52,481 nt of DNA from an uncultured Candidatus Saccharibacteria bacterium (GCA_946479835.1 CAMLHD010000001.1:1-52481), one strand, 5' to 3'; counted from the stretch's first letter, positions 40,927-50,247 are shown. Numbers and translations: made by a program. The notes: a model not told the origin generated them from the letters alone.

Positions 40927-41642
40927 GCAAATACCGGCTCGATCAGTTGATTACCATGAAAAAGCTCGTGCCCACGCGTTCTCAGGCCGAGAGCTTTATC
41001 AAGCTTGGTATGGTTCGGGTAAACGGAACTATCCTGACCAAGCCCGGTGTTCTCGTGTCAGAAGAAGCCGATGTGAAACTCACAGCCAAGGAACAGTACG
41101 TCAGCCGGGCCGGGCTCAAACTGGCATCAGTAGCCAAAGCCTTAAAACTCGATTTTAAGGACAAGATTGTACTCGATGTGGGCAGCAGTACCGGCGGCTT
41201 CACTGATTTTGCGCTCAAAAACGGTGCAGCCAAGGTTTATGCCGTGGATGTTGGCACCGACCAACTGCATCCAACTTTGATTGATAACCCTAAAATTGAG
41301 CTGCATGAACAGACCGACATCCGAGATTTTCAGCCTGTCCGAAACCCCGATATAGTACTGATGGACGTCAGCTTCATATCTTTGCGCGAAATCCTGCCCT
41401 CTGTAGCAAAAATTTCCGGGCCTAACACGCAAATTGTGGCGATGATGAAGCCGCAGTTCGAGGCGGGCGATTCGTCCAAGCACAAAGGCGTCATCAAGAA
41501 TGACCGGATGCGGCGCGACATTTTAAAAGATTTTGAGAACTGGCTTAAGGCTTATTTTGTTGTTACCGACAAAGCCGACAGCACGGTGGCAGGTGCCAAG
41601 GGCAACCTCGAACGCTTTTACCTGCTCAAGAAACTATCTTAG
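40923..41642 (+). CDS. tlyA: TlyA-type rRNA 2'-O-methyltransferase
   Basis: A 239-residue protein with an N-terminal S4 RNA-binding domain (RLDQLITMKKLVPTRSQAESFI), then LDVGSSTGGFTDFAL (SAM-binding, about 84-98), VDVGTDQLHPTL, DVSFISLREILP and KPQFEAG. TlyA methylates 16S and 23S rRNA and is linked to capreomycin sensitivity. It is often annotated as hemolysin, but the methyltransferase role is better supported. It ends inside the convergent crp gene. Confidence 0.94.
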   Translation: MSKYRLDQLITMKKLVPTRSQAESFIKLGMVRVNGTILTKPGVLVSEEADVKLTAKEQYVSRAGLKLASVAKALKLDFKDKIVLDVGSSTGGFTDFALKNGAAKVYAVDVGTDQLHPTLIDNPKIELHEQTDIRDFQPVRNPDIVLMDVSFISLREILPSVAKISGPNTQIVAMMKPQFEAGDSSKHKGVIKNDRMRRDILKDFENWLKAYFVVTDKADSTVAGAKGNLERFYLLKKLS

Positions 41643-42281
41643 GTGCGACTTCAGTTTTTCAACGTCTTTCAGGACTATCAGCCCCGGTGTGCTGATCAGG
41701 CCCTTTTTCTCCAAGGCGGTCAGTTCCCGGGATGTCGTTTCTCGAGAAGCGTTGATCGAGCTGGCTATATCCTGCTGCCTAAGCGGCACGCTGATGGTTA
41801 CGCCCATGATCGTATCTTTGCCGAAACGGTTGCTCATGGTCAGCAGGAAAGATATCAATCGTTCGCGGACGGAGCGGTATTCCAAGTTGATGATGCGTTC
41901 GCTGTGGATCCGGTACATCTCAAGCGTCATATCCAGCAGCGGCGCCTGCATGGCAGGGTTGTCCTTGATGTGCTTTAAGAAGCTGGAGCGGGTGATGCGC
42001 CAGACTCTGACCGGGCTCAGCGCTTCATAGATCACATGGCGTTCCTGGCCGGTAATCGCCCAAATCAGCGGGAATATCTCATGGCTCTTTCGGATTATCA
42101 GCAGGTTTTCTTCGCCATATTTGGTGATGTCATAAGCTTTGACGATTCCCGACTCTATATAAAAAACTCCCGGCGGTGATTCGCCGGGTCGTATTATGAA
42201 CTCGCCCTTTTTGTAGACCAGGTTGCTCCCCTGGTGGAAGAGTTTTATCAGCGCGGTGTTTTGAGCATCAGACGCTAACAT
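41634..42281 (-). CDS. Crp/Fnr-family transcription regulator
   Basis: A 215-residue regulator with an N-terminal cyclic-nucleotide-binding-type domain (FIIRPGESPPGVFYIESGIVK) and a C-terminal helix-turn-helix (RQQDIASSINASRETTSRELTALEKKGLI). No Fe-S cysteines of FNR are present, and the cAMP-binding signature is not clear. TTGCCC (42311-42316), 17 bp and GATACT (42288-42293) on the minus strand end 6 nt before the ATG. A TTGAT-N4-ATCAC palindrome is centred near 42340, about 60 bp upstream, the usual place for a class I site. Confidence 0.9.
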   Translation of the reverse strand: MLASDAQNTALIKLFHQGSNLVYKKGEFIIRPGESPPGVFYIESGIVKAYDITKYGEENLLIIRKSHEIFPLIWAITGQERHVIYEALSPVRVWRITRSSFLKHIKDNPAMQAPLLDMTLEMYRIHSERIINLEYRSVRERLISFLLTMSNRFGKDTIMGVTISVPLRQQDIASSINASRETTSRELTALEKKGLISTPGLIVLKDVEKLKSHLR

Positions 42282-42287
42282 GGGTAC

Positions 42288-42316
42288 AGTATCGCATAAC
42301 CTCTGTTAAGGGGCAA
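42288..42316 (-). promoter_or_regulatory. Promoter of the Crp/Fnr gene
   Basis: Minus strand TTGCCC (42311-42316), 17 bp, GATACT (42288-42293), 6 nt to the ATG at 42281. Confidence 0.6.
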
Positions 42317-42333
42317 ATTTCATCTCCTTGGAT

Positions 42334-42347
42334 TTGATAAATATCAC
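42334..42347. promoter_or_regulatory. Crp/Fnr-type operator
   Basis: TTGAT-AAAT-ATCAC matches the FNR consensus TTGAT-N4-ATCAA at 9 of 10 positions. A second symmetric element, TATCAC-N9-GTGATA (42342-42362), overlaps it. They lie between the regulator gene and the divergent PH-domain gene, so either or both could be controlled. Confidence 0.55.
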
Positions 42348-42422
42348 ATAGCTTACGTGATAAAGACTACGGCGGCGGACCTCAAAAGGTTATAGCATAA
42401 GACTACAAGGAGGACGGAAGCT

Positions 42423-43007
42423 ATGGTCACTCACTCTGAGGTACAGAGGCAGTTAAATGCCATCGGTGCGAACATTAAGTGGTGGGGCCGTGCTGAAGTC
42501 CGGGAGCTGGAACATATACTGGTTCCGCGTGAAAACATCATGTATTGCATAAACGGCCGCTATGAAGGCGGCTTTGCGATGATATGCATCACCGATCAAC
42601 GCATACTTCTGATTGATAAGAAACCGCTTTACTTAAGCCTCGAAGACATCCGTTATGATATGGTGTCCGAAGTCGACTTCAATCAAAGATTGTTGGACGC
42701 CACCATCACCATCTGCACATTGAATAAGAAGCTGCCGTTCACGGCGCTTAAAGCCGGCCTTCTGCGCAGAGCTACCAGTTACGCCCAAGGCCGTATAATG
42801 GAATTCCGGCACCAGCCGGTGCAACAGTATCAGCATCACCAGCAAACCCATCCTCAGCAGCTGGCGCCTATGTATAACCACCCGCATTCACAACCTCAGC
42901 AGCCGGCTGAACAGGACACCGTATGGGCCTTGGAGCATCGCGTCACTAATCCCTACACCCGCGTGCCGCTGATGATGCGACGCCGCGTATCACGATTTAC
43001 CAACTAA
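42423..43007 (+). CDS. Bacterial PH-domain (YokE-like) protein
   Basis: 194 residues. The middle (about 25-120) has the beta-strand pattern of bacterial PH domains: HILVPRENIMYCINGRYEGG, FAMICITDQRILLIDKK, then VSEVDFNQ and the closing helix. The C-terminal tail is rich in His, Gln and Pro (QQYQHHQQTHPQQ). Such proteins often bind membranes or partners, but the target here is unknown. AAGGAGG (42407-42413) gives a normal leader. A Crp/Fnr-type operator lies upstream. Confidence 0.6.
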   Translation: MVTHSEVQRQLNAIGANIKWWGRAEVRELEHILVPRENIMYCINGRYEGGFAMICITDQRILLIDKKPLYLSLEDIRYDMVSEVDFNQRLLDATITICTLNKKLPFTALKAGLLRRATSYAQGRIMEFRHQPVQQYQHHQQTHPQQLAPMYNHPHSQPQQPAEQDTVWALEHRVTNPYTRVPLMMRRRVSRFTN

Positions 43008-43016
43008 GACATATAA

Positions 43017-43045
43017 TTGACTTAAGGTTATGCTTATGCTATAAT
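43017..43045 (+). promoter_or_regulatory. Promoter of the 43055 gene
   Basis: TTGACT (43017-43022), 17 bp, TATAAT (43040-43045). The -10 ends 9 nt before the ATG. Confidence 0.82.
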
Positions 43046-43054
43046 TGATGCATA

Positions 43055-43876
43055 ATGCAAGCCCTGCCATCGCATGAGCTTCCTCCTTCTGTGCCAGCGG
43101 AAGAAGCTCTTCATCAACCCGAATTATCCGCTGAGGGCAATGAGGAGTTGTTCTTAAAAGGCCTGGGACGTGCGCAGGAGATGCTCGCGCAAGAAGGGAT
43201 TGATTACCGCATACTCGGCAGCGTAGGGGTGGCGGCTACGCTTGATGAAACTGCTGTCGGTCCGTATACCTTGGACACCAGCCGGAAAACCGATATCCCA
43301 GTCAAGCGCTATCCCGATCTCGACATACTCGTTCCCAGGAGTCAGCTAGCTAAAACCATTCGAGTACAAGGAAGGCTCATAGACGATCCTGAAGCTCCCG
43401 TGCATCTGGGTATAGCCAATAATTTTGAAACGTTTGATTTCAGGCCCGGCGAAGAGACATCATACCTACGTTATAAAAATGTGAAAGTGCCGGTTAAAAC
43501 CGAGATATTCGATCCCGTGGATGCTGAGTATCATGGCGTCAAAGTGGTCACGGTTGATCCAAGGACGCTTCTGCACACTTTCGTCACCATCGGCGGCGGC
43601 CTTCGTGACAAAGATATTAGGCCAGCCCGGCTTTTGACGCGCCAGGCGAAGGATGGTTCGGGACATGATGAGGCAGACTACAAAGGCTTTCATGAATTTA
43701 TCAAGCAGCGCCGTGCTGTGGTACGGGCTAACCCGTCACACCAGCGCTTTGTGGATTTGGTAGATCGGGCAAGAATCGGCATCAGCGATCGTATTTCGGT
43801 GCGCAACCGCCAGCGCTTGAGCTGGCTGATTGCCAAATCGCATCTGCCCGTGCATCGTCGTCCCGTAAAAAAGTAG
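43055..43876 (+). CDS. Nucleotidyltransferase-like protein
   Basis: 273 residues. GIDYRILGSVGVAATL followed about 30 residues later by YPDLDILVP fits the GS...DxD layout of the nucleotidyltransferase (pol-beta-like) fold. VPVKTEIFDP may supply a third acidic residue. The C-terminal half is basic and helical. It may transfer a nucleotide to an unknown partner; no antitoxin or helper gene is adjacent. The start follows a near-perfect promoter and is leaderless. Confidence 0.6.
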   Translation: MQALPSHELPPSVPAEEALHQPELSAEGNEELFLKGLGRAQEMLAQEGIDYRILGSVGVAATLDETAVGPYTLDTSRKTDIPVKRYPDLDILVPRSQLAKTIRVQGRLIDDPEAPVHLGIANNFETFDFRPGEETSYLRYKNVKVPVKTEIFDPVDAEYHGVKVVTVDPRTLLHTFVTIGGGLRDKDIRPARLLTRQAKDGSGHDEADYKGFHEFIKQRRAVVRANPSHQRFVDLVDRARIGISDRISVRNRQRLSWLIAKSHLPVHRRPVKK

Positions 43877-43899
43877 CTGGCAGTCTGGCATAAATCCGG

Positions 43900-43927
43900 T
43901 TGTGCCTTCGGTACAATTTGTTATTCT
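43900..43927 (+). promoter_or_regulatory. Promoter of the surface-protein array
   Basis: TTGTGC (43900-43905), 16 bp, TATTCT (43922-43927). The leader of about 35 nt contains AGAGGG. The three array genes follow with no clear terminator between them. Confidence 0.5.
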
Positions 43928-43968
43928 AATTACAAGATTAAGCGCAAAACAGAGGGCGATAAGCAACA

Positions 43969-46125
43969 GTGGAATTTATCGGAGGGGATGTATCATCATC
44001 TAGGCCTAAGAGGCTTGGTAAGTTCGGCTTTCTGTCTGTAATAATCGCTTTCGGGGCCGTTGGCGGCATTATTGCCCTATTGGCTTCGCAGGCAGCCGTG
44101 CCGCTGGTAGTTGACGGTTCGGTGCCTCAGCCAAGGAACCCCAGAGTTTATTCGGACGACCGCAGCCTGATAGTCGCTTGGGATGATACGCGGCCCCAAG
44201 GCGTGGTTGGCTACTATCTTCAATACCGCAAAAAGGGTGCCCTGACTTGGGAAAACGTCCGCCAAACCATCCATAACACCATACAGCTTCAGCCGCTGGA
44301 GAACGGGGTAGAGTATGAGATAACCATTCAGAGTGCCCGTGGCAGCTATCTTGAAACTGATAAGGGCGACCTGGTTAACGATGACAGTTTCGGCCCGTTG
44401 TACTGGGCAAGGGCGGACGGCCATGTCTCGCAACCGGTTACAATAAACGGAACGCCTTCTTCGGCCCGGATCGAAGCTATGCGTAATCGTTTGACCGCAT
44501 TTTTTGATGATTTCAACGAGCCGGCCAATCCGTTCAATGAGCTTGAGTGGAATAACGCGGCCTTCTGCAACGACGGGACTTATGACACTGCCAGCGCATT
44601 CATCAATAATCAGTTCCACTCGCACAATTCCATCAGCTGCGGCTTTGGAGGCGTGATTTCGCGGCCCAGAGCCACTTTTGACACGACGGTCGGATTGAAC
44701 GGCGGACCGGTCAGCGAGACCAACCCGGCGCAGATAGAATTCGATATGGATCTGCAGGTAGACGGCCGTAGCAAATGGTACCTGGACCTTATTCCGCTCA
44801 GCGCCCGTAAAGCCCGCTACCCGATTGATATCGACAGCCATCATACCGCCGACGATTCCCAGGACCATAATGATCCGGGCAATATGCTGCGTCTGGATGT
44901 CCACGGCGCCGGCTTCGGCCTATTCTTTGCCTACTGGGACAAAGACCGCAACTTCCACAAGCTGGATCCTAACCCGGGCAGCGTCTGTAATTACGAATGG
45001 GATAACAACACCGATTTCCGCTTGGGCTGCAACATGGCCAACAAAACCCTTAACATGAGTCCGCTGCCGGAATCCAACGAACGCTTGTTTATGGCCGCGC
45101 AGAATGTCCGAAGGCACTGGGTCATGCAGTTCACGCCTACGAAAGCCAGGGTTTTCGTCGACGGAGCGTTGATCAGCCAAGTAAATCTGCCACCGGAATG
45201 GGCGGCCGAAAAACAATACACCCTGCAGAACACTATGTTCAGCTACAACACCGCCAAAGGCTTTTCAACCAGCATCGACAGCCCGCAGGGCGACGGGGCT
45301 TCTTATATGGGTCGTCGCGGTATCATACCAAAGTTCCATTTTTATCACTGGGATAACTTCGGTTTCACGGGTCCGAGACCGACCACTGTCATCCATAACT
45401 ACATTGACGGCGGCCCGGACGGCATGACGCCGAAATACCTGAACTACGGCTACCAGAACCAAAGCCACCCAAGAACGACGAATATAAAAATTCCAGATGA
45501 TATAGGAACTCCGCTTAACAATAAAGGCCGGCTTCATTTTACGGTCATATCTAACAACGGCAGCTATATGTGGGCGCCGGGCGACCATATAGTATTCAAC
45601 GGACGGCGATATGATTTGCCGGATATAGTCAGCGGACTGGAGAATCCGCCTCCTAATTACACCACCGACGGCCTATGGGCGGATGCCTTGAGCTTGGCAT
45701 TGGATATCAATGCCGCCGATATCAAGAAGGGCGACAACATAGTCACATTCAATTTGAAAGGCCGGGTGTGGAGCGGCCTGGCCATCAATACGCACCTAGA
45801 ACTAGAGTATCCGTTGGCTGCCGCGCCGTCGTTCACCCAGCCCATTACCATCTACCGCCATGCTCTTAGCAATCAGGTCGAACCCAAGATAACCAACTGC
45901 GACAGCTACATCTACGTGGAACAAGACATTGGCCTGCCGTACCTGGGCGGCAAACAGAACATGGAAGTCGGACCTTGCGAATACCTGCAGACGATGCCGC
46001 ACCACGAAGGTGCCGGCCGGATTCTTAATGCTCTTAACTTCGAAGCAGAAGAATTGAATCTTTCGCCTACGGTTGTAACCGGGTCGGATCCGAACGCCTC
46101 CAAAGGTGCCTACATCCAATATTGA
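43969..46125 (+). CDS. Large surface protein, array copy 1 (FnIII + LamG-like)
   Basis: 718 residues, GTG start. A basic N-terminus (SRPKRLGK) and a hydrophobic segment (about 18-45) form a signal or anchor. A fibronectin type III domain (about 52-150) starts PQPRNPRVYSDDRSLIVAW. A large concanavalin-like beta domain (about 170-470) begins FFDDFNEPANPF and ends HWDNFGFTGP. A second beta domain (about 480-640) follows. The last 35 residues hold FEAEELN and DPNASKGAYIQY at the very C-terminus. No catalytic residues are evident; an adhesin or glycan-binding role is plausible. It is followed immediately by copy 2. Confidence 0.72.
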   Translation: MEFIGGDVSSSRPKRLGKFGFLSVIIAFGAVGGIIALLASQAAVPLVVDGSVPQPRNPRVYSDDRSLIVAWDDTRPQGVVGYYLQYRKKGALTWENVRQTIHNTIQLQPLENGVEYEITIQSARGSYLETDKGDLVNDDSFGPLYWARADGHVSQPVTINGTPSSARIEAMRNRLTAFFDDFNEPANPFNELEWNNAAFCNDGTYDTASAFINNQFHSHNSISCGFGGVISRPRATFDTTVGLNGGPVSETNPAQIEFDMDLQVDGRSKWYLDLIPLSARKARYPIDIDSHHTADDSQDHNDPGNMLRLDVHGAGFGLFFAYWDKDRNFHKLDPNPGSVCNYEWDNNTDFRLGCNMANKTLNMSPLPESNERLFMAAQNVRRHWVMQFTPTKARVFVDGALISQVNLPPEWAAEKQYTLQNTMFSYNTAKGFSTSIDSPQGDGASYMGRRGIIPKFHFYHWDNFGFTGPRPTTVIHNYIDGGPDGMTPKYLNYGYQNQSHPRTTNIKIPDDIGTPLNNKGRLHFTVISNNGSYMWAPGDHIVFNGRRYDLPDIVSGLENPPPNYTTDGLWADALSLALDINAADIKKGDNIVTFNLKGRVWSGLAINTHLELEYPLAAAPSFTQPITIYRHALSNQVEPKITNCDSYIYVEQDIGLPYLGGKQNMEVGPCEYLQTMPHHEGAGRILNALNFEAEELNLSPTVVTGSDPNASKGAYIQY

Positions 46126-46127
46126 TT

Positions 46128-48269
46128 ATGAGTTTTACCATAGGAAGTTCGCAGCAGGCTTTACGGCCAAGAAGGATCAATTTCTTGTACTTCGCTTTAG
46201 CCTTCGGCATCATCGGCGGAATCGCTGCTTTGCTGCTGACGCGTGCCGCGGTTCCGCTAGTAATCGATAGTTCCGTCCCCCAGCCACAAAACCCACGGGT
46301 TTATGCTGACGACCGCAGCCTGATAGTTACGTGGGATGATACGCGGCCTCAGGGGGTTGTTGGCTATTATCTTCAATACAAGAAAAAGGGTGCCTTGGCC
46401 TGGGAGAATGTCCGTCAGACCATACATAATTCGATACAGCTGCAACCACTCGAGAATGGCGTGGAGTATGAGATAACCATTCAGAGCGCGCGTGGCAACT
46501 ACCTGACCACCCCTAAGGGCGACATAGTCAATCATGATAGTTCGGACGAGATATATTGGGCGCGGGCAGACGGCCACGTCTCTCAAGCGGTTGCGGTCAG
46601 CGGTACGCCTTCTTCGGCCCGGATCGAATCTATGCGTAATCGTCTTACGGCTTTCTTCGACGACTTCAACGAGCCGGCCAATCCTTTCAACGAACTAGAG
46701 TGGAACCAGGCGTCTTTCTGTAATCATCCCGACTCTGCCATGGCTTTCATCAACAACCAGTTCCATTCGCACAACGCCATATCTTGCGGATTCGGCGGTG
46801 TGGTATCGCGTCCTCGCGCCACGTTCGATACCTCTGTTGGCCTGAATGGCGGTCCGATCAGCGAAACCAACCCGGCGCAGATAGAGTTCGACATGGACAT
46901 AGGCGTGGACGGCCGCAGCAAATGGTATCTGGATCTTGTTCCTCTCAGTGTCCGTCACGAGAAGTACCCCACTGATATCGACGGCCATCATACGGCGGAT
47001 GATTCGATGGACCATGAGGAACCGGGCAATATGCTGCGGTTCGATGTTGGCGGTTCGGGTTACGGCGCTGCCTTTACGTACTGGGACAAGAACCGTAATT
47101 TCAGCACGCTCTATTCATGGGAGCCGCCGTCGGTTTGCGGCAACTGGAGCCGCGACTGGGGCAACGGCGTCGATTTTAGGGTCAACAACGGCTGTCCGAC
47201 TTCTAGTAAGACTTTGGGCCAAAGCCCGCTGTTAGAGCAAAACCTGCCTTTGCTTAAGACAGCCCAGAACGTCCGTCGCCATTGGGTTATGCAGTTCACA
47301 CCAACCAAAGTCAAAGTATTCGTGGACAGCGCGCAGATCATGCAGGCCACACTGCCGGCCGACTGGGCGGCAGAGAAGAAGTACACGCTCCAGAACACTA
47401 TGTTCAGCTATAACACCGCCAAGCAATTCGAGACGCATATCAACAGCGAACAACACGGAGACTTTATGGGCCGGCGCGGCGTCATTCCGTACTTCCATTT
47501 TTATCACTGGGACAACTTTGGTTTCACTGGTCCAAGGCCAACTACGGTTACTCATAACTACATAGACGGTGGACCGGATGGAACCTCACCCGCTTATTTG
47601 AACAACGTCAACATAGTCGGCAACACAAACCGCACATCCAACATTAAGATCCCCGACCCCATCGGTAACCCGATCAATAACCGTGGGAAGCTGTTCATGA
47701 CGCTTAGGAGCCGCGACGATTGCGGCTGCAACTGGTCTCCTAATGATTTCATAACTTTCAACGGCAAACGCTATAACATACCCGATCCAGAGACGGTGGG
47801 GCCAGGTATGCCTGACTTCTCAAACGGATTTGCGCAGCCGTCCGTGACGTTGGTAATAAACGTAGATAAAGCGGACCTTAAGACCGGTGACAACGTTGTC
47901 GTATTCAATGGCAGCGGTACGGTGGCTACCAACCTGCATTTGGAGCTTGAATATACGAACGGCACCGCTCCTAGCTATACGCACCCAATAACCATTTATG
48001 GACATGCGCTCAGCAACATCGTTGAGCCCCGATTAACCAACTGCGACAGCTACATCTATGTTGAACAGGATCTTGGCTTACCGTATCTCGGCGGCAAGCA
48101 GAATTTAGAAGTTGGCCCATGCGAATTTTTGCAGACTACTCCTCACCATGAAGGCGTGGGCCGGATCCTTAACGCCCTTAATTTTGAGGCGGAAGAGCTG
48201 AACTTGTCTTCAACTGTCATAACCGGGTCGGATCCGAACGCTTCCAAGGGCGCCTATATACAGTATTAA
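46128..48269 (+). CDS. Large surface protein, array copy 2 (FnIII + LamG-like)
   Basis: 713 residues from the ATG at 46128; a TTG at 46122 overlapping the previous stop is an alternative. It is clearly a duplicate of copy 1, with near-identical FnIII and LamG-like regions and the same HWDNFGFTGP and C-terminal NASKGAYIQY. Differences cluster in the loop around the middle of the LamG-like domain (for example WEPPSVCGNWSRDWG in copy 2) and in the second beta domain, as expected if binding loops diversify. The signal region ends LLLTRAAVPL. Confidence 0.72.
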   Translation: MSFTIGSSQQALRPRRINFLYFALAFGIIGGIAALLLTRAAVPLVIDSSVPQPQNPRVYADDRSLIVTWDDTRPQGVVGYYLQYKKKGALAWENVRQTIHNSIQLQPLENGVEYEITIQSARGNYLTTPKGDIVNHDSSDEIYWARADGHVSQAVAVSGTPSSARIESMRNRLTAFFDDFNEPANPFNELEWNQASFCNHPDSAMAFINNQFHSHNAISCGFGGVVSRPRATFDTSVGLNGGPISETNPAQIEFDMDIGVDGRSKWYLDLVPLSVRHEKYPTDIDGHHTADDSMDHEEPGNMLRFDVGGSGYGAAFTYWDKNRNFSTLYSWEPPSVCGNWSRDWGNGVDFRVNNGCPTSSKTLGQSPLLEQNLPLLKTAQNVRRHWVMQFTPTKVKVFVDSAQIMQATLPADWAAEKKYTLQNTMFSYNTAKQFETHINSEQHGDFMGRRGVIPYFHFYHWDNFGFTGPRPTTVTHNYIDGGPDGTSPAYLNNVNIVGNTNRTSNIKIPDPIGNPINNRGKLFMTLRSRDDCGCNWSPNDFITFNGKRYNIPDPETVGPGMPDFSNGFAQPSVTLVINVDKADLKTGDNVVVFNGSGTVATNLHLELEYTNGTAPSYTHPITIYGHALSNIVEPRLTNCDSYIYVEQDLGLPYLGGKQNLEVGPCEFLQTTPHHEGVGRILNALNFEAEELNLSSTVITGSDPNASKGAYIQY

Positions 48270-48281
48270 ATCTAAGGAATT

Positions 48282-50246
48282 ATGATGATACGATTTAAGA
48301 CTTCGCTGCAAAGAACTTTTCGACCAAAAAGGTTAAACTTCCTGTACTTTGTCCTGATCTTTGGCGTTATCGGCGGCATCGTCGCACTGCTCTTAACCCG
48401 TGCTGCCACACCGATTCAAATTGATTCCGGTCTGCCTCAAGTGCGCAATGTGCGCGTGGTAGGGGATGACAGACTGATCACGGTGTCCTGGGACGCACCG
48501 CAGGGAGCCAGTGCCGCCGGTATCGTAGGCTACTTTATCGAGTACGGCGAGACTGCCCTTGGCACGTTCCCGCATACCAAACAGACTACTCATACGACGA
48601 CGCAGCTGCAGCCGGTGGATAACGGCAAGCAGTACAGCATCAAGATTTACGCCGCCCACGGCAGCACCGTAATGGTTGATACGCCGGGGGCGCACGAAGA
48701 CAACAGCGCTCCCGAAAAGCGGGGCAGCGGCCGCGTATCCAATCCGGTTATCGTGACCGCTACGCCCAGCAGCACGCGTGTCGATCAGTTGCGAGCGTCA
48801 ATGACCGGTTTCTTTGATGATTTCAACACGCCTATGGGCGCGTTTGACGAGCTTAAATGGAACCAGGGAGGCTCAGCCTGCGGCATGCCAGGCACGGCAG
48901 CCGCTTTCATAAACAGCCAATTCCACACTCACAACCAGATCAGCACGATCTCGGACGATGGCGAGTACTGCGACCGCGGACAGTTTGCCACCCGGGCGCG
49001 CGGCATATTCGATATTGCCGGCCGGACCGAGTCGAATCCCGGCGTTGTGGTATTCGACATGGATGGCGCTACCCGCGGCAGGGACGTGTGGTATCTTGAC
49101 CTCATACCAATCACGGCACGGATCGGTAACGCACCGGTCGATGTCACGGCCCATGGCAGCGCGTTCGACGACGAATCGTCCGATCCTTCGATGATCAGGC
49201 TGGTGCAGGGTGTGGTGGTAGGCGGCGTTAATGTGGTGTATTACGATGCCAACAAAAATCCACACGAGGTGACCGAGCTGTACTCCTGCAACAGCTGCAT
49301 GGACGACATTATTCCGAACGTGCGCAAGCCTTGGCGGGTTGAAGTTTCGAGCACCAAGATAAAAGTATTCGTTGAAGGCACGCGGGTGTTTGAAGGCGTG
49401 ATGCCGGCCGAGTTTGCGAATGTCACCAAGTATCAGCTGCACTCGACGATTTTTTCCTACAATACCGGCAAAGGCGATTCCGATAATCCGATGACATTCA
49501 TGTTCCATTGGGACAACTTTGGCTTCAACGGTCCGCAATCACCGACCGTAGTCCATAACTACATCGAGGGCGGATCCGCAGGCAACACGCCTTACTTAGG
49601 CCGCGGTACCTTGGCCAATAGGGTGCCTGGCGGCGCGCGGAACACCATCGTTAAGATCCCCGACCAGATCGGCAGCCCGTCGAAGGCACGGATGATGTTT
49701 ACGCTGGGAGCCTGCGGGCCCGGGTGGTATACGCATAGTTCCAGCCACAATGTAACTATAAATGGCAATGTCTATCCCTATACGCATCCAAGCACCAAAG
49801 TGCCGGCCCCGGTTTGGTCGGACTGGACAGGTTCACAGATTGCCAACGGCTACAATCCTCTATCAACTTTTATAGATATAAATCCGGCCCACCTGATTAC
49901 CGGCAACAACCAAGTCCGGCTGAATATCGACGGGCACCATCAATGCATCTTCAATGTCCATATCGAGCTGGAATATGCCCGCGGTACGCAGCCGAGTTAC
50001 ACTCAGCCCAAGGATGTGTACGGTCAGACGCTGTACAACAGCTATATCATGCCGCCGCTGGCTCCGCACGACGCCTATATATTCGTCGAACAGAACTTGG
50101 GTCTGGCCAGCGCCAGTGATGGCCACGATTCAGGCAATATACTCGATGCGCGCAACTTCGAGGCCGAAGAAATGATCTTTGGTCCGCCGGTGATATCCGG
50201 CAATGATCCGAATGCCTCGAAAGGCAAGTACATACTGTTCCAGTAA
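48282..50246 (+). CDS. Large surface protein, array copy 3 (diverged)
   Basis: 654 residues, ATG after TAAGGAAT. Same plan as copies 1 and 2: LLLTRAATPI signal region, an FnIII domain starting PQVRNVRVVGDDRLITVSW, a LamG-like domain from FFDDFNTPMGAF to HWDNFGFNGP, a beta domain, and the C-terminal FEAEEMIF and NASKGKYILFQ. Many residues have changed and the LamG-like region is shorter, so this is an older copy. It ends 1 bp before the convergent ychF stop. Confidence 0.72.
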   Translation: MMIRFKTSLQRTFRPKRLNFLYFVLIFGVIGGIVALLLTRAATPIQIDSGLPQVRNVRVVGDDRLITVSWDAPQGASAAGIVGYFIEYGETALGTFPHTKQTTHTTTQLQPVDNGKQYSIKIYAAHGSTVMVDTPGAHEDNSAPEKRGSGRVSNPVIVTATPSSTRVDQLRASMTGFFDDFNTPMGAFDELKWNQGGSACGMPGTAAAFINSQFHTHNQISTISDDGEYCDRGQFATRARGIFDIAGRTESNPGVVVFDMDGATRGRDVWYLDLIPITARIGNAPVDVTAHGSAFDDESSDPSMIRLVQGVVVGGVNVVYYDANKNPHEVTELYSCNSCMDDIIPNVRKPWRVEVSSTKIKVFVEGTRVFEGVMPAEFANVTKYQLHSTIFSYNTGKGDSDNPMTFMFHWDNFGFNGPQSPTVVHNYIEGGSAGNTPYLGRGTLANRVPGGARNTIVKIPDQIGSPSKARMMFTLGACGPGWYTHSSSHNVTINGNVYPYTHPSTKVPAPVWSDWTGSQIANGYNPLSTFIDINPAHLITGNNQVRLNIDGHHQCIFNVHIELEYARGTQPSYTQPKDVYGQTLYNSYIMPPLAPHDAYIFVEQNLGLASASDGHDSGNILDARNFEAEEMIFGPPVISGNDPNASKGKYILFQ

Positions 50247-50247
50247 G

